DNA of 64,000 bases from Holdemania massiliensis (GTDB taxonomy: Bacteria > Bacillota_I > Bacilli_A > Erysipelotrichales > Erysipelotrichaceae): the NCBI RefSeq assembly GCF_022440805.1, contig NZ_JAKNTK010000001.1, positions 1,240,001-1,304,000 on the forward strand. The letters are read 5' to 3'. Position 1 is the stretch's first letter. Each line of letters opens with the position of its first letter. The notes beneath the pieces were generated by a model. The model was not told the DNA's origin. It ran no database searches and worked only from the letters and a program-made list of their open reading frames with translations. Below, one piece after another: positions 50,507 through 59,122 of this stretch. The position numbers were made by a program, and so were the translations under genes.

Positions 50507-53119
50507 ATGAAAATCAATCAAACCGCGTCGGAAGTGATCGAGGAATTGGGCAGTGATCTGTCCGCGGGTCTGTCCGAGCCGCAAGTTCAGCAGCGCATTG
50601 AGCGCTATGGTTATAACGAACTGCAGGAAGTTCAAAAGGATTCGCTGCTGAAGCGCTTTTTACTGCAGTTTACCGATCCGTTAATTGTTGTTTTGATCCT
50701 GGCAGCGCTGATCTCGATTGTCGTGGATCCTGGCGAATGGATCGACAGTCTGATCATTGTGATCGTCGTGCTATTCAACGCGATCTTGGGCGTCGTGCAG
50801 GAAAACAACGCAGAAAAATCGTTGGAAGCGTTAAAAAAGATGAGTGCGCCGCAGGCTAAGGTGATCCGAGAAGGGCAGCGCAAAGTGATTTCGTCCCGAG
50901 AATTGACGGTGGGCGATATTGTGCTGCTGGAAGCTGGGGATTTCATTCCTAGTGATGGCCGGATTGTTGAGTCGTTTAATCTGCAGATTGATGAATCCGC
51001 TTTGACGGGTGAATCGGTTCCAGTCAATAAGACCAGTGCAGCGATGGAAAGTGAAGATCTGCCGTTAGGAGATCGCAAAAACATGGCTTTTTCCAGCACG
51101 GTGGTCACCTATGGGCGCGGCACGATGATCGTGACGGCAACGGGGATGGAAAATGAAGTCGGCAAGATCGCCGGCATGTTGATGAGCGGCGGCAAGGAAA
51201 CAACACCGCTGCAGAATAAATTAGCGCAGATTTCCAAGACGATCGGTATGCTTTGCCTGATCATCTGTGTGATTGTATTTGCGATGGAAATGTTCAGCGG
51301 GATGGGGATTCTGGAAGCCTTCAAAACCGCTGTGGCTTTAGCGGTGGCTGCCATTCCGGAAGGCTTGGCAACCGTTGTAACGATCGTTTTAGCCTTAGGT
51401 GTCAATAAGATGGTCAAATGCAATGCGATCGTCAGAAAGCTGCCGGCCGTGGAAACCTTGGGTTCGGCCAGCATTGTCTGTTCCGATAAAACCGGCACAT
51501 TGACGCAAAACAAGATGACGGTCGTTAAGACCTATCTTCCGCAGACTGGAATTCAGGATTTCAAAGCGGAAGCGGCGGACAATGAGGTCAAAGAGCTGAT
51601 GCGCTGGTTTACGTTATGCTCGGATGGTGAAGTCATTCCGGAAGATGGAAAACTGAAAATGATTGGTGATCCGACCGAAACCGCTTTGGTGGAAGCCAGC
51701 TATAAAATGGGTGAAACCAAAGCCGAGCTGGCAAAAACCTATGTCCGCAGCGAGGAGCTGGCGTTTGATTCCACGCGGAAGATGATGACGGTGTTCTATC
51801 AAGTGAAGGATGGGTATCTGGCGATGACCAAAGGGGCACCGGATATCGTATTGGGACGGTGTGAAGATTTTGCACTTAAAGAAGCGTCGATCAAAGCCAA
51901 TGAAACGATGGCGAAGGAAGCGCTGCGCGTTTTGGCAGTCGCGGTTCGTCATTGGGATGCGATTCCGGAAACCTTGGATAGTGAAGAAGTGGAAAATCAT
52001 CTGACTTTTGTCGGCTTATGCGGGATGATCGATCCGCCGCGGGATGAGGTGCGGGATGCGATCGCGCAGGCCAAGCAGGGTGGTATTCGAACGATTATGA
52101 TCACTGGTGACCATGTGGTTACAGCCATGGCGATTGCCAAGAATTTAGGAATTCTCGAAGAAGGACAAAAAGCTATTTCTGGTCCGGAATTGAGTGCGAT
52201 GAGCGACGCTGAATTAGAAGTGCAGATCGAAAACATTTCTGTCTATGCCCGGGTAGCACCGGAGCATAAGGTGCGGATCGTTAAAGCCTGGCAGGATCAA
52301 GGCCATGTTGTAGCGATGACGGGCGACGGCGTCAATGATTCCCCAGCGCTTAAAGCCGCGGATATCGGCTGTGCGATGGGGATTACCGGCACGGACGTTG
52401 CCAAGGGGGCTGCGGATATGGTGCTGACTGACGATAACTTTGCGACGATCATCCATGCGGTGCGGCAGGGACGCGGAATTTATGACAACATCCGCAAGGA
52501 CGTTCAGTTCTTGCTTTCCAGCAACATCGGCGAAGTGCTGACGATATTCGGCGCTTCCTGCCTGTCGTTAATCCCGGGCTGGAATCTTGGCGTCCCGTTA
52601 ATGCCGGTGCATCTGTTGTGGATCAACCTGATCACCGATTCCTTGCCGGCCTTTGCGATCGGCATGGAGGAACCGGAGCCGGACATCATGAACCGCAAGC
52701 CGCGCAGGAAGGATGAAAGCTTCTTTGCCCACGGATTAGGCTTTACGATCGCATGGCAGGGCATCATGATCGGCCTGCTAACGTTAATTTCGTATGTTTT
52801 AGGTAATCGGGATGCGCATGAGATCGGCATGACAATGGCGTTTGTGACTTTGGCGCTGTCGCAGCTGTTTCATGCCTTCAATGTCAAAAGTGAACACAGC
52901 ATCTTCTCGCGTCAGATCTTCTCCAACAAATATTTGTGGGGAGCCTTTGCGGTCGGTGTTGTACTGCAGCTGTTGGTGATGTATGTACCGTTTTTGGCCA
53001 AGGCCTTCTCGATGGCAGCTTTGGATCCGAATCATCTGATGATTGCGGTCGGATTGGCTTTTGTTCCGGTGATCGTTGTGGAAATCACAAAGCTGGTTCA
53101 TCGGCTGTCGCAGCATTAA
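50507..53119 (+). CDS. P2-type cation ATPase (Ca2+/Mn2+ exporter)
   Basis: About 870 residues from the ATG at 50507, eight bases after GGAGG (50501 and 50480 are in-frame alternatives, too close to the ribosome binding site or terminator). P-type motifs: TGES in the actuator domain, the phosphorylated Asp in CSDKTGTLTQNK near residue 330, MTGDGVNDSPALKAADIG near 605-620. Membrane helix 4 has AAIPEGLATVV and helix 6 LWINLITDSLP, the ion-site motifs of PMR1/SERCA-like pumps. The Mn2+ riboswitch upstream makes Mn2+ efflux its likely duty, with Ca2+ also possible. It ends before an intrinsic terminator. Confidence 0.95.
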   Translation: MKINQTASEVIEELGSDLSAGLSEPQVQQRIERYGYNELQEVQKDSLLKRFLLQFTDPLIVVLILAALISIVVDPGEWIDSLIIVIVVLFNAILGVVQENNAEKSLEALKKMSAPQAKVIREGQRKVISSRELTVGDIVLLEAGDFIPSDGRIVESFNLQIDESALTGESVPVNKTSAAMESEDLPLGDRKNMAFSSTVVTYGRGTMIVTATGMENEVGKIAGMLMSGGKETTPLQNKLAQISKTIGMLCLIICVIVFAMEMFSGMGILEAFKTAVALAVAAIPEGLATVVTIVLALGVNKMVKCNAIVRKLPAVETLGSASIVCSDKTGTLTQNKMTVVKTYLPQTGIQDFKAEAADNEVKELMRWFTLCSDGEVIPEDGKLKMIGDPTETALVEASYKMGETKAELAKTYVRSEELAFDSTRKMMTVFYQVKDGYLAMTKGAPDIVLGRCEDFALKEASIKANETMAKEALRVLAVAVRHWDAIPETLDSEEVENHLTFVGLCGMIDPPRDEVRDAIAQAKQGGIRTIMITGDHVVTAMAIAKNLGILEEGQKAISGPELSAMSDAELEVQIENISVYARVAPEHKVRIVKAWQDQGHVVAMTGDGVNDSPALKAADIGCAMGITGTDVAKGAADMVLTDDNFATIIHAVRQGRGIYDNIRKDVQFLLSSNIGEVLTIFGASCLSLIPGWNLGVPLMPVHLLWINLITDSLPAFAIGMEEPEPDIMNRKPRRKDESFFAHGLGFTIAWQGIMIGLLTLISYVLGNRDAHEIGMTMAFVTLALSQLFHAFNVKSEHSIFSRQIFSNKYLWGAFAVGVVLQLLVMYVPFLAKAFSMAALDPNHLMIAVGLAFVPVIVVEITKLVHRLSQH

Positions 53120-53136
53120 TCTGTTTTAAAATAAAA

Positions 53137-53189
53137 GGAATCGGTTTTTCCCTTTGATCGATAAAGGCGAAAAGCGGATTCTTTTTTTT
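53137..53189 (+). terminator. Intrinsic terminator after the P-type ATPase
   Basis: GGAATCGGTTTTTC pairs imperfectly with GAAAAGCGGATTC around about 18 bases, and eight T follow. Confidence 0.78.
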
Positions 53190-53247
53190 GTTTCACTTAT
53201 GTTACATGAAATAATGAAACAAAATTGTAATAATACTGAAAATTACG

Positions 53248-53276
53248 TTGTAAGCATAAACCAGTAGTGCTAGAAT
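53248..53276 (+). promoter_or_regulatory. Promoter of serC-serA
   Basis: TTGTAA (53248-53253) and TAGAAT (53271-53276) are 17 bp apart and 29 bp before the serC start. The -10 overlaps the in-frame ATG at 53275, a reason to reject that as start. Confidence 0.72.
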
Positions 53277-53304
53277 GAGAAGTATTAGAAAAGAGGATGG
53301 AGTT

Positions 53305-54387
53305 ATGACAAGAGTACTTAATTTCAGCGCTGGTCCAAGCCAGTTACCTTTGGCAGTCGTTCAGAAAGCGGCAGCTCAATTATTGGAGTATGGAACTTCC
53401 GGACAGTCTGTTATGGAGATGAGTCATCGATCCTCCACCTTTTTGGAAATCGTCCGCGAAACTGAGCGGCGGCTGAGCACATTGCTGCAGATTCCGCAAA
53501 ATTATCGAGTTCTGTTTCTGCAGGGCGGGGCTTCGCTTCAATTTTCGATGGTGCCGATGAATTTACTGAAACCTAAAGGGAAAGCAGGAATTATTCATAC
53601 TGGAACATGGACGAAAAAAGCGATTGAGGAATGCCGTAAGTTCGGCGAATGTGTTGTGCTGGCCAGCGGCGAAGCTGATCATTTTCATTCTATTCCCAAA
53701 GATGTGAAAGTACCGCAGGATTTAGACTATGTTTATCTCTGTGAAAACAACACGATCATTGGAACCAAGTATAAAAATTTACCAGAATGTGGTCATGTTC
53801 CATTAGTTGCGGATTGTTCCAGTTGTATTTTAAGCGAGCCCATGGACGTCTCCCGCTATGGCTTGATTTTTGCGGGAGCGCAGAAAAATATGGGGATTGC
53901 CGGATTGACCGTGGTGATTGTGCGTGATGATTTAATCGAAGAACGGCCGGAGCTGCCTTCGATGCTGAGCTATGCCGTTCAGGTAAAACAGGAATCGATG
54001 TTCAATACACCGCCAACGTTTGCGATCTATATGTTAGGTCTGGTGCTGGAATGGATTGAAACGGAATTTCAGGATCTGAAAGCGCTGCAGAGCTATAATC
54101 AGCGCAAGGCAGCGCTGCTTTATGATTATCTTGATAGTTCAGCCTTGTTTAAGAATGAAGTCAAAAAAGAAGATCGTTCGATGATGAACGTACCGTTTAT
54201 GACGGGTGATCCACAGCTGGACGCCAAGTTTATTGCCTATGCCCAAGCTGAAGGGTTAGTGAATCTGAAAGGCCATCGTTCAGTCGGTGAAATGCGCGCT
54301 TCGATTTATAATGGCATGCCGATAGAGGGTGTTGAAAAACTTGTTGAAGTCATGAAACGGTTTGAGGAGGCTCAGGCGATATGTTAA
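53305..54387 (+). CDS. serC: Phosphoserine aminotransferase
   Basis: A 360-residue PLP enzyme that converts 3-phosphohydroxypyruvate and glutamate to phosphoserine, the second step of serine synthesis. I start it at 53305 (GAGGATGGAG before it), which gives TRVLNFSAGPSQLP, the normal N-terminus of SerC. GGASLQFSMVPMNLL binds PLP, and the Schiff-base Lys is in AGAQKNMGIAG near residue 195. Length is normal (about 360). It overlaps serA by 7 bp. Confidence 0.96.
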   Translation: MTRVLNFSAGPSQLPLAVVQKAAAQLLEYGTSGQSVMEMSHRSSTFLEIVRETERRLSTLLQIPQNYRVLFLQGGASLQFSMVPMNLLKPKGKAGIIHTGTWTKKAIEECRKFGECVVLASGEADHFHSIPKDVKVPQDLDYVYLCENNTIIGTKYKNLPECGHVPLVADCSSCILSEPMDVSRYGLIFAGAQKNMGIAGLTVVIVRDDLIEERPELPSMLSYAVQVKQESMFNTPPTFAIYMLGLVLEWIETEFQDLKALQSYNQRKAALLYDYLDSSALFKNEVKKEDRSMMNVPFMTGDPQLDAKFIAYAQAEGLVNLKGHRSVGEMRASIYNGMPIEGVEKLVEVMKRFEEAQAIC

Positions 54388-55541
54388 ATATTCAATGTTT
54401 GAATAAAATTGCGGAGGCTGGGTTAGCTAAGCTTCCATCGGATCGTTATCAGCTGACAGATCAAACTGCGGATGCCGATGCGATTTTAGTCCGCAGCGCT
54501 GATTTAAAAGAATTGGTTTTTCCATCCAAGTTAAAGGCGATTGCCCGAGCGGGTGCAGGAACGAATAACATCCCGATTTCCCGATGCAGTGAAGCGGGAA
54601 TTGTTGTTTTCAATACACCCGGTGCTAATGCGAATGCGGTTAAAGAGCTTGTATTGGGTGCGCTTGTATTGTCGTGTCGGCCGGTGATTCCTGCGGTCAA
54701 TTGGATTACTTCGCTTGGCACAGACCCGCAGATCACTCAGCGGACAGAGAAAGAAAAAAGCCGATTTGTCGGAACCGAGCTGAAAGGGAAGACACTGGGC
54801 GTTATAGGTCTAGGCGCAATCGGCATTCAAATCGCCAATCTGGCGGTAGCCTTGGAAATGCGGGTCATCGGCTATGATCCTTATATTTCTGTGGATGCCG
54901 CTTGGAAACTGTCGCGTGAAGTCCAACATGAAGAAAAGTTGGAATCGGTATTGAAAAAGGCAGACTTTATTACTTTGCATGTACCGCAGAATGCGAAGAC
55001 ACAGAATATGATCAATGCTGAAGCATTGGCTTTGATGAAGAACAATGCTGTGTTGTTGAATTTCGCAAGAGGTGGATTGGTTGAGGAATCCGCAGTCGTA
55101 ACCGCTTTGGCAGAAAAACAGCTGCGGGGATATATTACAGACTTCCCAAGTCCGCAGCTGGCCGGTCAATCAGGGGTGACCATCATTCCACATCTGGGGG
55201 CTTCAACGGAAGAAGCGGAAGAAAATTGCGCAGTGATGGCGGTCCAAGAGCTGATCGATTATTTGGAAAACGGAAATATCCGTCATTCTGTTAATCTGCC
55301 GGATGTCGTCATGGAACGCAGTGGTCAGGCACGAATTTGTTGCTTTCACCGCAATGTTCCCAACATGTTGGCGCATATCTCAGGGATGTTTTCCAAAGAG
55401 GGCGTCAATATCGAGAATCTGGTGAATCGTTCTCAAGGTGATTATGCCTATACATTGTTGGATGTGGATACTGCCGAGGTGGAAAGGATTGCGGATGAGT
55501 TACGGGAGCAGGAGGATATTTTGCGAGTGAGAATCATTTAG
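54381..55541 (+). CDS. serA: D-3-phosphoglycerate dehydrogenase with C-terminal ACT domain
   Basis: A 386-residue dehydrogenase for the first step of serine synthesis. NAD+ binding: LGVIGLGAIGIQIANLA near residues 137-153. Active-site Arg in NFARGGLVEE, Glu in the following loop and His in IPHLGAS near 265. The C-terminal ACT domain (from about residue 315, CFHRNVPNMLAHISGMFSKE) is where serine usually binds for feedback. It is the short SerA form, with only one regulatory domain. It follows serC with a 7-bp overlap. The third enzyme, SerB, is not in the window. Confidence 0.95.
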   Translation: MLNIQCLNKIAEAGLAKLPSDRYQLTDQTADADAILVRSADLKELVFPSKLKAIARAGAGTNNIPISRCSEAGIVVFNTPGANANAVKELVLGALVLSCRPVIPAVNWITSLGTDPQITQRTEKEKSRFVGTELKGKTLGVIGLGAIGIQIANLAVALEMRVIGYDPYISVDAAWKLSREVQHEEKLESVLKKADFITLHVPQNAKTQNMINAEALALMKNNAVLLNFARGGLVEESAVVTALAEKQLRGYITDFPSPQLAGQSGVTIIPHLGASTEEAEENCAVMAVQELIDYLENGNIRHSVNLPDVVMERSGQARICCFHRNVPNMLAHISGMFSKEGVNIENLVNRSQGDYAYTLLDVDTAEVERIADELREQEDILRVRII

Positions 55542-55570
55542 CATTTAGTTACTTTAGAATATAAAACATG

Positions 55571-55612
55571 AACTTTCCTTAAAGTCTAATTGATCTGAAG
55601 GAAAGTTTTTTT
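55571..55612 (+). terminator. Intrinsic terminator after serA
   Basis: AACTTTCCTT and AAGGAAAGTT form a perfect 10-bp stem around 17 bases, then TTTTT. Confidence 0.87.
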
Positions 55613-56128
55613 ATGTCTAAAAGCCACACCAACGCCTGTTCATTATTCAACCTAAACAATGAGGGAATTTCATCATAACAAGTTGTTGAGTATTGAAACA
55701 CTACACTTATATATTAAGAGGATGATCAAAAAAAGTAGACTTTTTATTACATGATATTTGATCTCAAAAAAAGCTATAAAACAGTCTGTTTTCTTGTACA
55801 AATTTATTATATTCGTCTCGTCAAAAAAAGTCTGATTTAAATTACAGAAATATTGATTACTTTAGAGGGAAGGAAAAGAGATTGTTTTTATTACATACAG
55901 AGTTATTTGGTAAAAGGTAGAAACATCAAGCGTCGTTAACGTCTTTTGACAATATGTATGGCAAAATCTATTGTTTAGAATCTCCATGATTGGTTTTTAT
56001 TGATATTCGTAAAGAGATCTTAGCTTTAAAACAAATAGATAAGTTAGCCATATAATTTTTATTTGTAATGTTTGAAGAAACATAAATATTTGAGATTATT
56101 TAGATTTTAGAAGGAAAAATATCAGAAT
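55613..56128. other. AT-rich intergenic region
   Basis: About 515 bp of AT-rich DNA with stops in every frame. The only feature I can support is a promoter-like pair, TTGACA (55946-55951) and TATTGT (55969-55974), 17 bp apart and about 155 bp before the next gene. No repeat, tRNA or known RNA element is seen. Confidence 0.55.
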
Positions 56129-57652
56129 ATGATCTTTGGAAAGTTAGGGAACGATTTTATGGGAAAAAGAAAGAAATATATCTGGTTTTATATAGGCTTT
56201 TCTATTACTCTTCTTTTTGGAGTATTATTTTGTTTTGCCAAACGGACTTTTAATGTAGATGAATCACTTAGTTATGCTTTAGCTAATGCTCCAGGTGGTT
56301 GGATAACGTATGAACCCAATGGTTGGCTTCAAAAATCATTATTTAGTAATTATGCTGTGATGGGAACTCCTTTTGATTACTCACAAGTTTATTTTAATCA
56401 AATGAATGATGTGCACCCACCACTGTTTTATAATCTGTTACACACTATATCATCATTATTTCCTGGGAGATTTACGATTTGGTATGGCTTAATTATTAAT
56501 TTGATTTCTTATCTTTTTAATGCATGTGTTTTGTTTTTTTGGACAAAAAAAATCACTAAGGATGAATTTTTGTCTTTTTTAGTTATGCTATTATACGCAT
56601 TAAATACAACTGTAATAACGGATGGTTTAATTTTCATTAGAATGTATCAGTTAGCTAGCAGTTTTGTCTTATTATTAACAATTTCAGCATATAATATATT
56701 AACTGATTCGGAAATTCATTATCGTTGGTATTTTTTATTGTTTATTTCTATTTTTCTGGGAGGACTAACACATTATTATTTCTATATTATTTTAGCGCTG
56801 ACTTGTCTGGCTTGTGCCTTGATTATGCTAAAAAATCGCGAATTTAATAAATTATTTGCGGCTAGTATTATTGTTTTAGTTGCCTGTGGAATAAATGTCA
56901 TATTATTTCCACCCATTTTTAAACATTTGTTTTCATCGACACATGGTCAAAATGCTTTGAATAGTGTGAGTTCATTTAACTTAAATATTGATAGGTTTCT
57001 AGGTTATTGTAAAAATTTTGTTCTGGGGAAAGCTTTTGCTTTTGTAGGAATAATAATAGCGTCTTTAACAATGATTATAGGAATTCGAGATAAAAAGAAA
57101 ATTATGTGCATCAGTGCATCATTTGTTTTAATATATTATATTTATCTAACTGTTATTTCACAAATAAGTATGCACGCAGTCAATCGTTATATACTCCCTT
57201 TTGATATTATTTATATCTTGTTCATTATTGTTTGCATTTATGAGCTGTTACAAAAAAATAAAATTATCATATATGTTATTACTATATTTCTCATATTATC
57301 GAACTTGAGTTTAGAGATTTTGAATGATCTTATGACAAAATGTTCGTGGGAATATGCAGAGGAAAATCAAAACAAGGTTGCAGTTATTATTACTGAGGAG
57401 GAAACTCCAGATTACAGTATAAATACATTATTTGCTGATTTAAGGTGGTATTTGGCTACAGGGATTACTCAACTTACTCACAAATTTGAAAATGATATCG
57501 ATAAAGATTTTATTTTATATATACAAAAAGGTATTTCGTTTGAAGAATCTGAAAAATATTTATGCAGAAATATTTCTGGAAATTTACAGTTTGATCTGCA
57601 AAAAGACATACGCACTACTCTTTTCGATATTTATTATGTTAGCGTTAAATGA
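56129..57652 (+). CDS. Polytopic membrane protein, GT39/GT83-like glycosyltransferase
   Basis: A 507-residue AT-rich gene, unlike its neighbours in codon use. The protein has about ten to twelve membrane spans. After the first span an extracellular loop has TFNVDESLSYA, like the acidic motif (DE) of lipid-linked-sugar glycosyltransferases of the GT39/GT83/ArnT kind, and MNDVHPPLFYNLLH resembles the HPPLYY motif of these enzymes. It should move a sugar from a polyprenyl carrier to a surface acceptor. The start may be 56129 or the ATG at 56159 (AGGGA before it). It stands alone between serA and pheS and was probably acquired by transfer. Confidence 0.8.
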   Translation: MIFGKLGNDFMGKRKKYIWFYIGFSITLLFGVLFCFAKRTFNVDESLSYALANAPGGWITYEPNGWLQKSLFSNYAVMGTPFDYSQVYFNQMNDVHPPLFYNLLHTISSLFPGRFTIWYGLIINLISYLFNACVLFFWTKKITKDEFLSFLVMLLYALNTTVITDGLIFIRMYQLASSFVLLLTISAYNILTDSEIHYRWYFLLFISIFLGGLTHYYFYIILALTCLACALIMLKNREFNKLFAASIIVLVACGINVILFPPIFKHLFSSTHGQNALNSVSSFNLNIDRFLGYCKNFVLGKAFAFVGIIIASLTMIIGIRDKKKIMCISASFVLIYYIYLTVISQISMHAVNRYILPFDIIYILFIIVCIYELLQKNKIIIYVITIFLILSNLSLEILNDLMTKCSWEYAEENQNKVAVIITEEETPDYSINTLFADLRWYLATGITQLTHKFENDIDKDFILYIQKGISFEESEKYLCRNISGNLQFDLQKDIRTTLFDIYYVSVK

Positions 57653-57754
57653 ATTTAGGATCAAAGGGATATGCAATAAAAATATGAATAAGAATGTTGA
57701 TAATTAAAAAAGAAAGGAAATTTAGTTTGTATAATAATATTTTTTTGGTTTCGC

Positions 57755-57783
57755 TTGCAAAAAAAAAATCATCTGGCTATAAT
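57755..57783 (+). promoter_or_regulatory. Promoter of pheST
   Basis: TTGCAA (57755-57760) and TATAAT (57778-57783), 17 bp apart, directly before the T-box leader. Confidence 0.85.
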
Positions 57784-57784
57784 A

Positions 57785-58039
57785 ACAACTAGAAAGCGGT
57801 TTAACTAAAGGCCTAGTAACAGAAGAACCTGGGAAAAGAGAGGGATGGTGACCCGCTGAGAGCCATTCTGCCCGGCAGGTTTCTGCGAATTCACCTTTAT
57901 AGTGGGAGTAATGATCCCCGTCTTTCCTCACGTTACGGGAAAATTAAGGTGTATCTTTAGACTGTCTGTATGAAGACAAGAAGATAAATCAGGATGGTAC
58001 CGCGAGCCGTCGTTCCTGAATCAGGGACGACGTTTTTTT
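57785..58039 (+). promoter_or_regulatory. T-box leader of pheST, Phe specifier TTC
   Basis: The conserved T-box AGGATGGTACCGCG lies at 57991-58004. The terminator CGTCGTTCCTGA/TCAGGGACGACG with seven T lies at 58008-58039. In the stem I specifier loop, CTGCGAATTCACC gives TTC at 57900-57902, a Phe codon, followed by A. Uncharged tRNA-Phe should therefore allow transcription of the Phe-tRNA synthetase genes. Confidence 0.93.
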
Positions 58040-58064
58040 GTTGAATGATGAAGGAGAACAGTTT

Positions 58065-59099
58065 ATGGAAAAAGTTCAGCAAGTCCAGGCTCAGGCACTG
58101 GAAGACATTCAAGCCTGCCAGGATCTGCAGCAGCTGCAGCAGATCCGGATTACAACCTTAGGGAAGAAAGGACCGATTCAGTCATTGATGACGATGATGA
58201 AGGATCTTTCACCAGAAGAAAAGCCAGCCTTTGGCCAGGAAGTCAACGAATGCAAGAAAGCAGTCGCAGCCGCGATTGAAGAAAAAATGGCAGTCCTGGA
58301 AAAAATCGCAATGAATCAAAAGCTGCAGGAAGAAAAAATTGATATCACGCTGCCAGGTGTGTCCTTTCGTACGGGTACGCTGCATCCGCTGACGCTCATC
58401 AGTCAGGAAATTGAAGATTTGTTCATCGGAATGGGCTATACGGTTGCTGAAGGTCCGGAAGTCGAGCTGGATTTCTATAACTTTGAACGCGCCAATATTC
58501 CAGCCGATCATCCGGCTCGTGATATGCAGGATACATTCTACATCAATCCGAAGGAATTACTGCGCACGCATACGACGGCAATTCAGATGCGTGAATTGGA
58601 AAAGGCGCAGGGTCAGCTGCCAATTAAGGTCATCTGCCCTGGCAAAGTTTACCGTCGTGACGATGATGATGCGACCCATTCTCATCAGTTCATGCAGGCC
58701 GAAGGATTAGTTGTTGATAAGAATATCACGCTGACAGACTTGAAGGGAACACTGCAGTTTTTGGCTGACCGGATGTTTGGTAAAGGCCGCCAGATCCGTT
58801 TCCGCCCTTCTTATTTCCAGTTCACTGAGCCCAGCGTAGAAGTGGATGTCAGCTGCCATATCTGCGGCGGTAAGGGCTGTCCTGTCTGCAAGGGAACTGG
58901 CTGGATTGAAGTGCTGGGCGCGGGAATGGTGCATCCTAACGTTCTGGAAATGGCTGGCTTTGATTCTACCCAATGCTCCGGTTTCGCTTTCGGCGTGGGG
59001 ATTGAACGGGTAGCGATGCTGAAATATGGCGTTGACGATATTCGTAATTTCTACATCAACGATACCCGATTCCTCAAAATGTTCGATCGTTTTGATTAA
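58065..59099 (+). CDS. pheS: Phenylalanine-tRNA ligase alpha subunit
   Basis: A 344-residue class II synthetase subunit from the ATG at 58065 (AAGGAG before it); an in-frame ATG at 58038 lies at the terminator T-run. The N-terminal 90 residues form the coiled coil that holds tRNA. Motif 2 is KVYRRDDDDATHSHQFMQAEG near 205-224, motif 3 GFAFGVGIERVAML near 308-321. An insert CHICGGKGCPVCKGTGW near 265-281 has four cysteines and may bind zinc, seen in some bacterial PheS. It works as an alpha2-beta2 tetramer with PheT, whose gene begins 23 bp on. Confidence 0.96.
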   Translation: MEKVQQVQAQALEDIQACQDLQQLQQIRITTLGKKGPIQSLMTMMKDLSPEEKPAFGQEVNECKKAVAAAIEEKMAVLEKIAMNQKLQEEKIDITLPGVSFRTGTLHPLTLISQEIEDLFIGMGYTVAEGPEVELDFYNFERANIPADHPARDMQDTFYINPKELLRTHTTAIQMRELEKAQGQLPIKVICPGKVYRRDDDDATHSHQFMQAEGLVVDKNITLTDLKGTLQFLADRMFGKGRQIRFRPSYFQFTEPSVEVDVSCHICGGKGCPVCKGTGWIEVLGAGMVHPNVLEMAGFDSTQCSGFAFGVGIERVAMLKYGVDDIRNFYINDTRFLKMFDRFD

Positions 59100-59122
59100 T
59101 CGCAGAAGGAGGAAAAAAGAAA

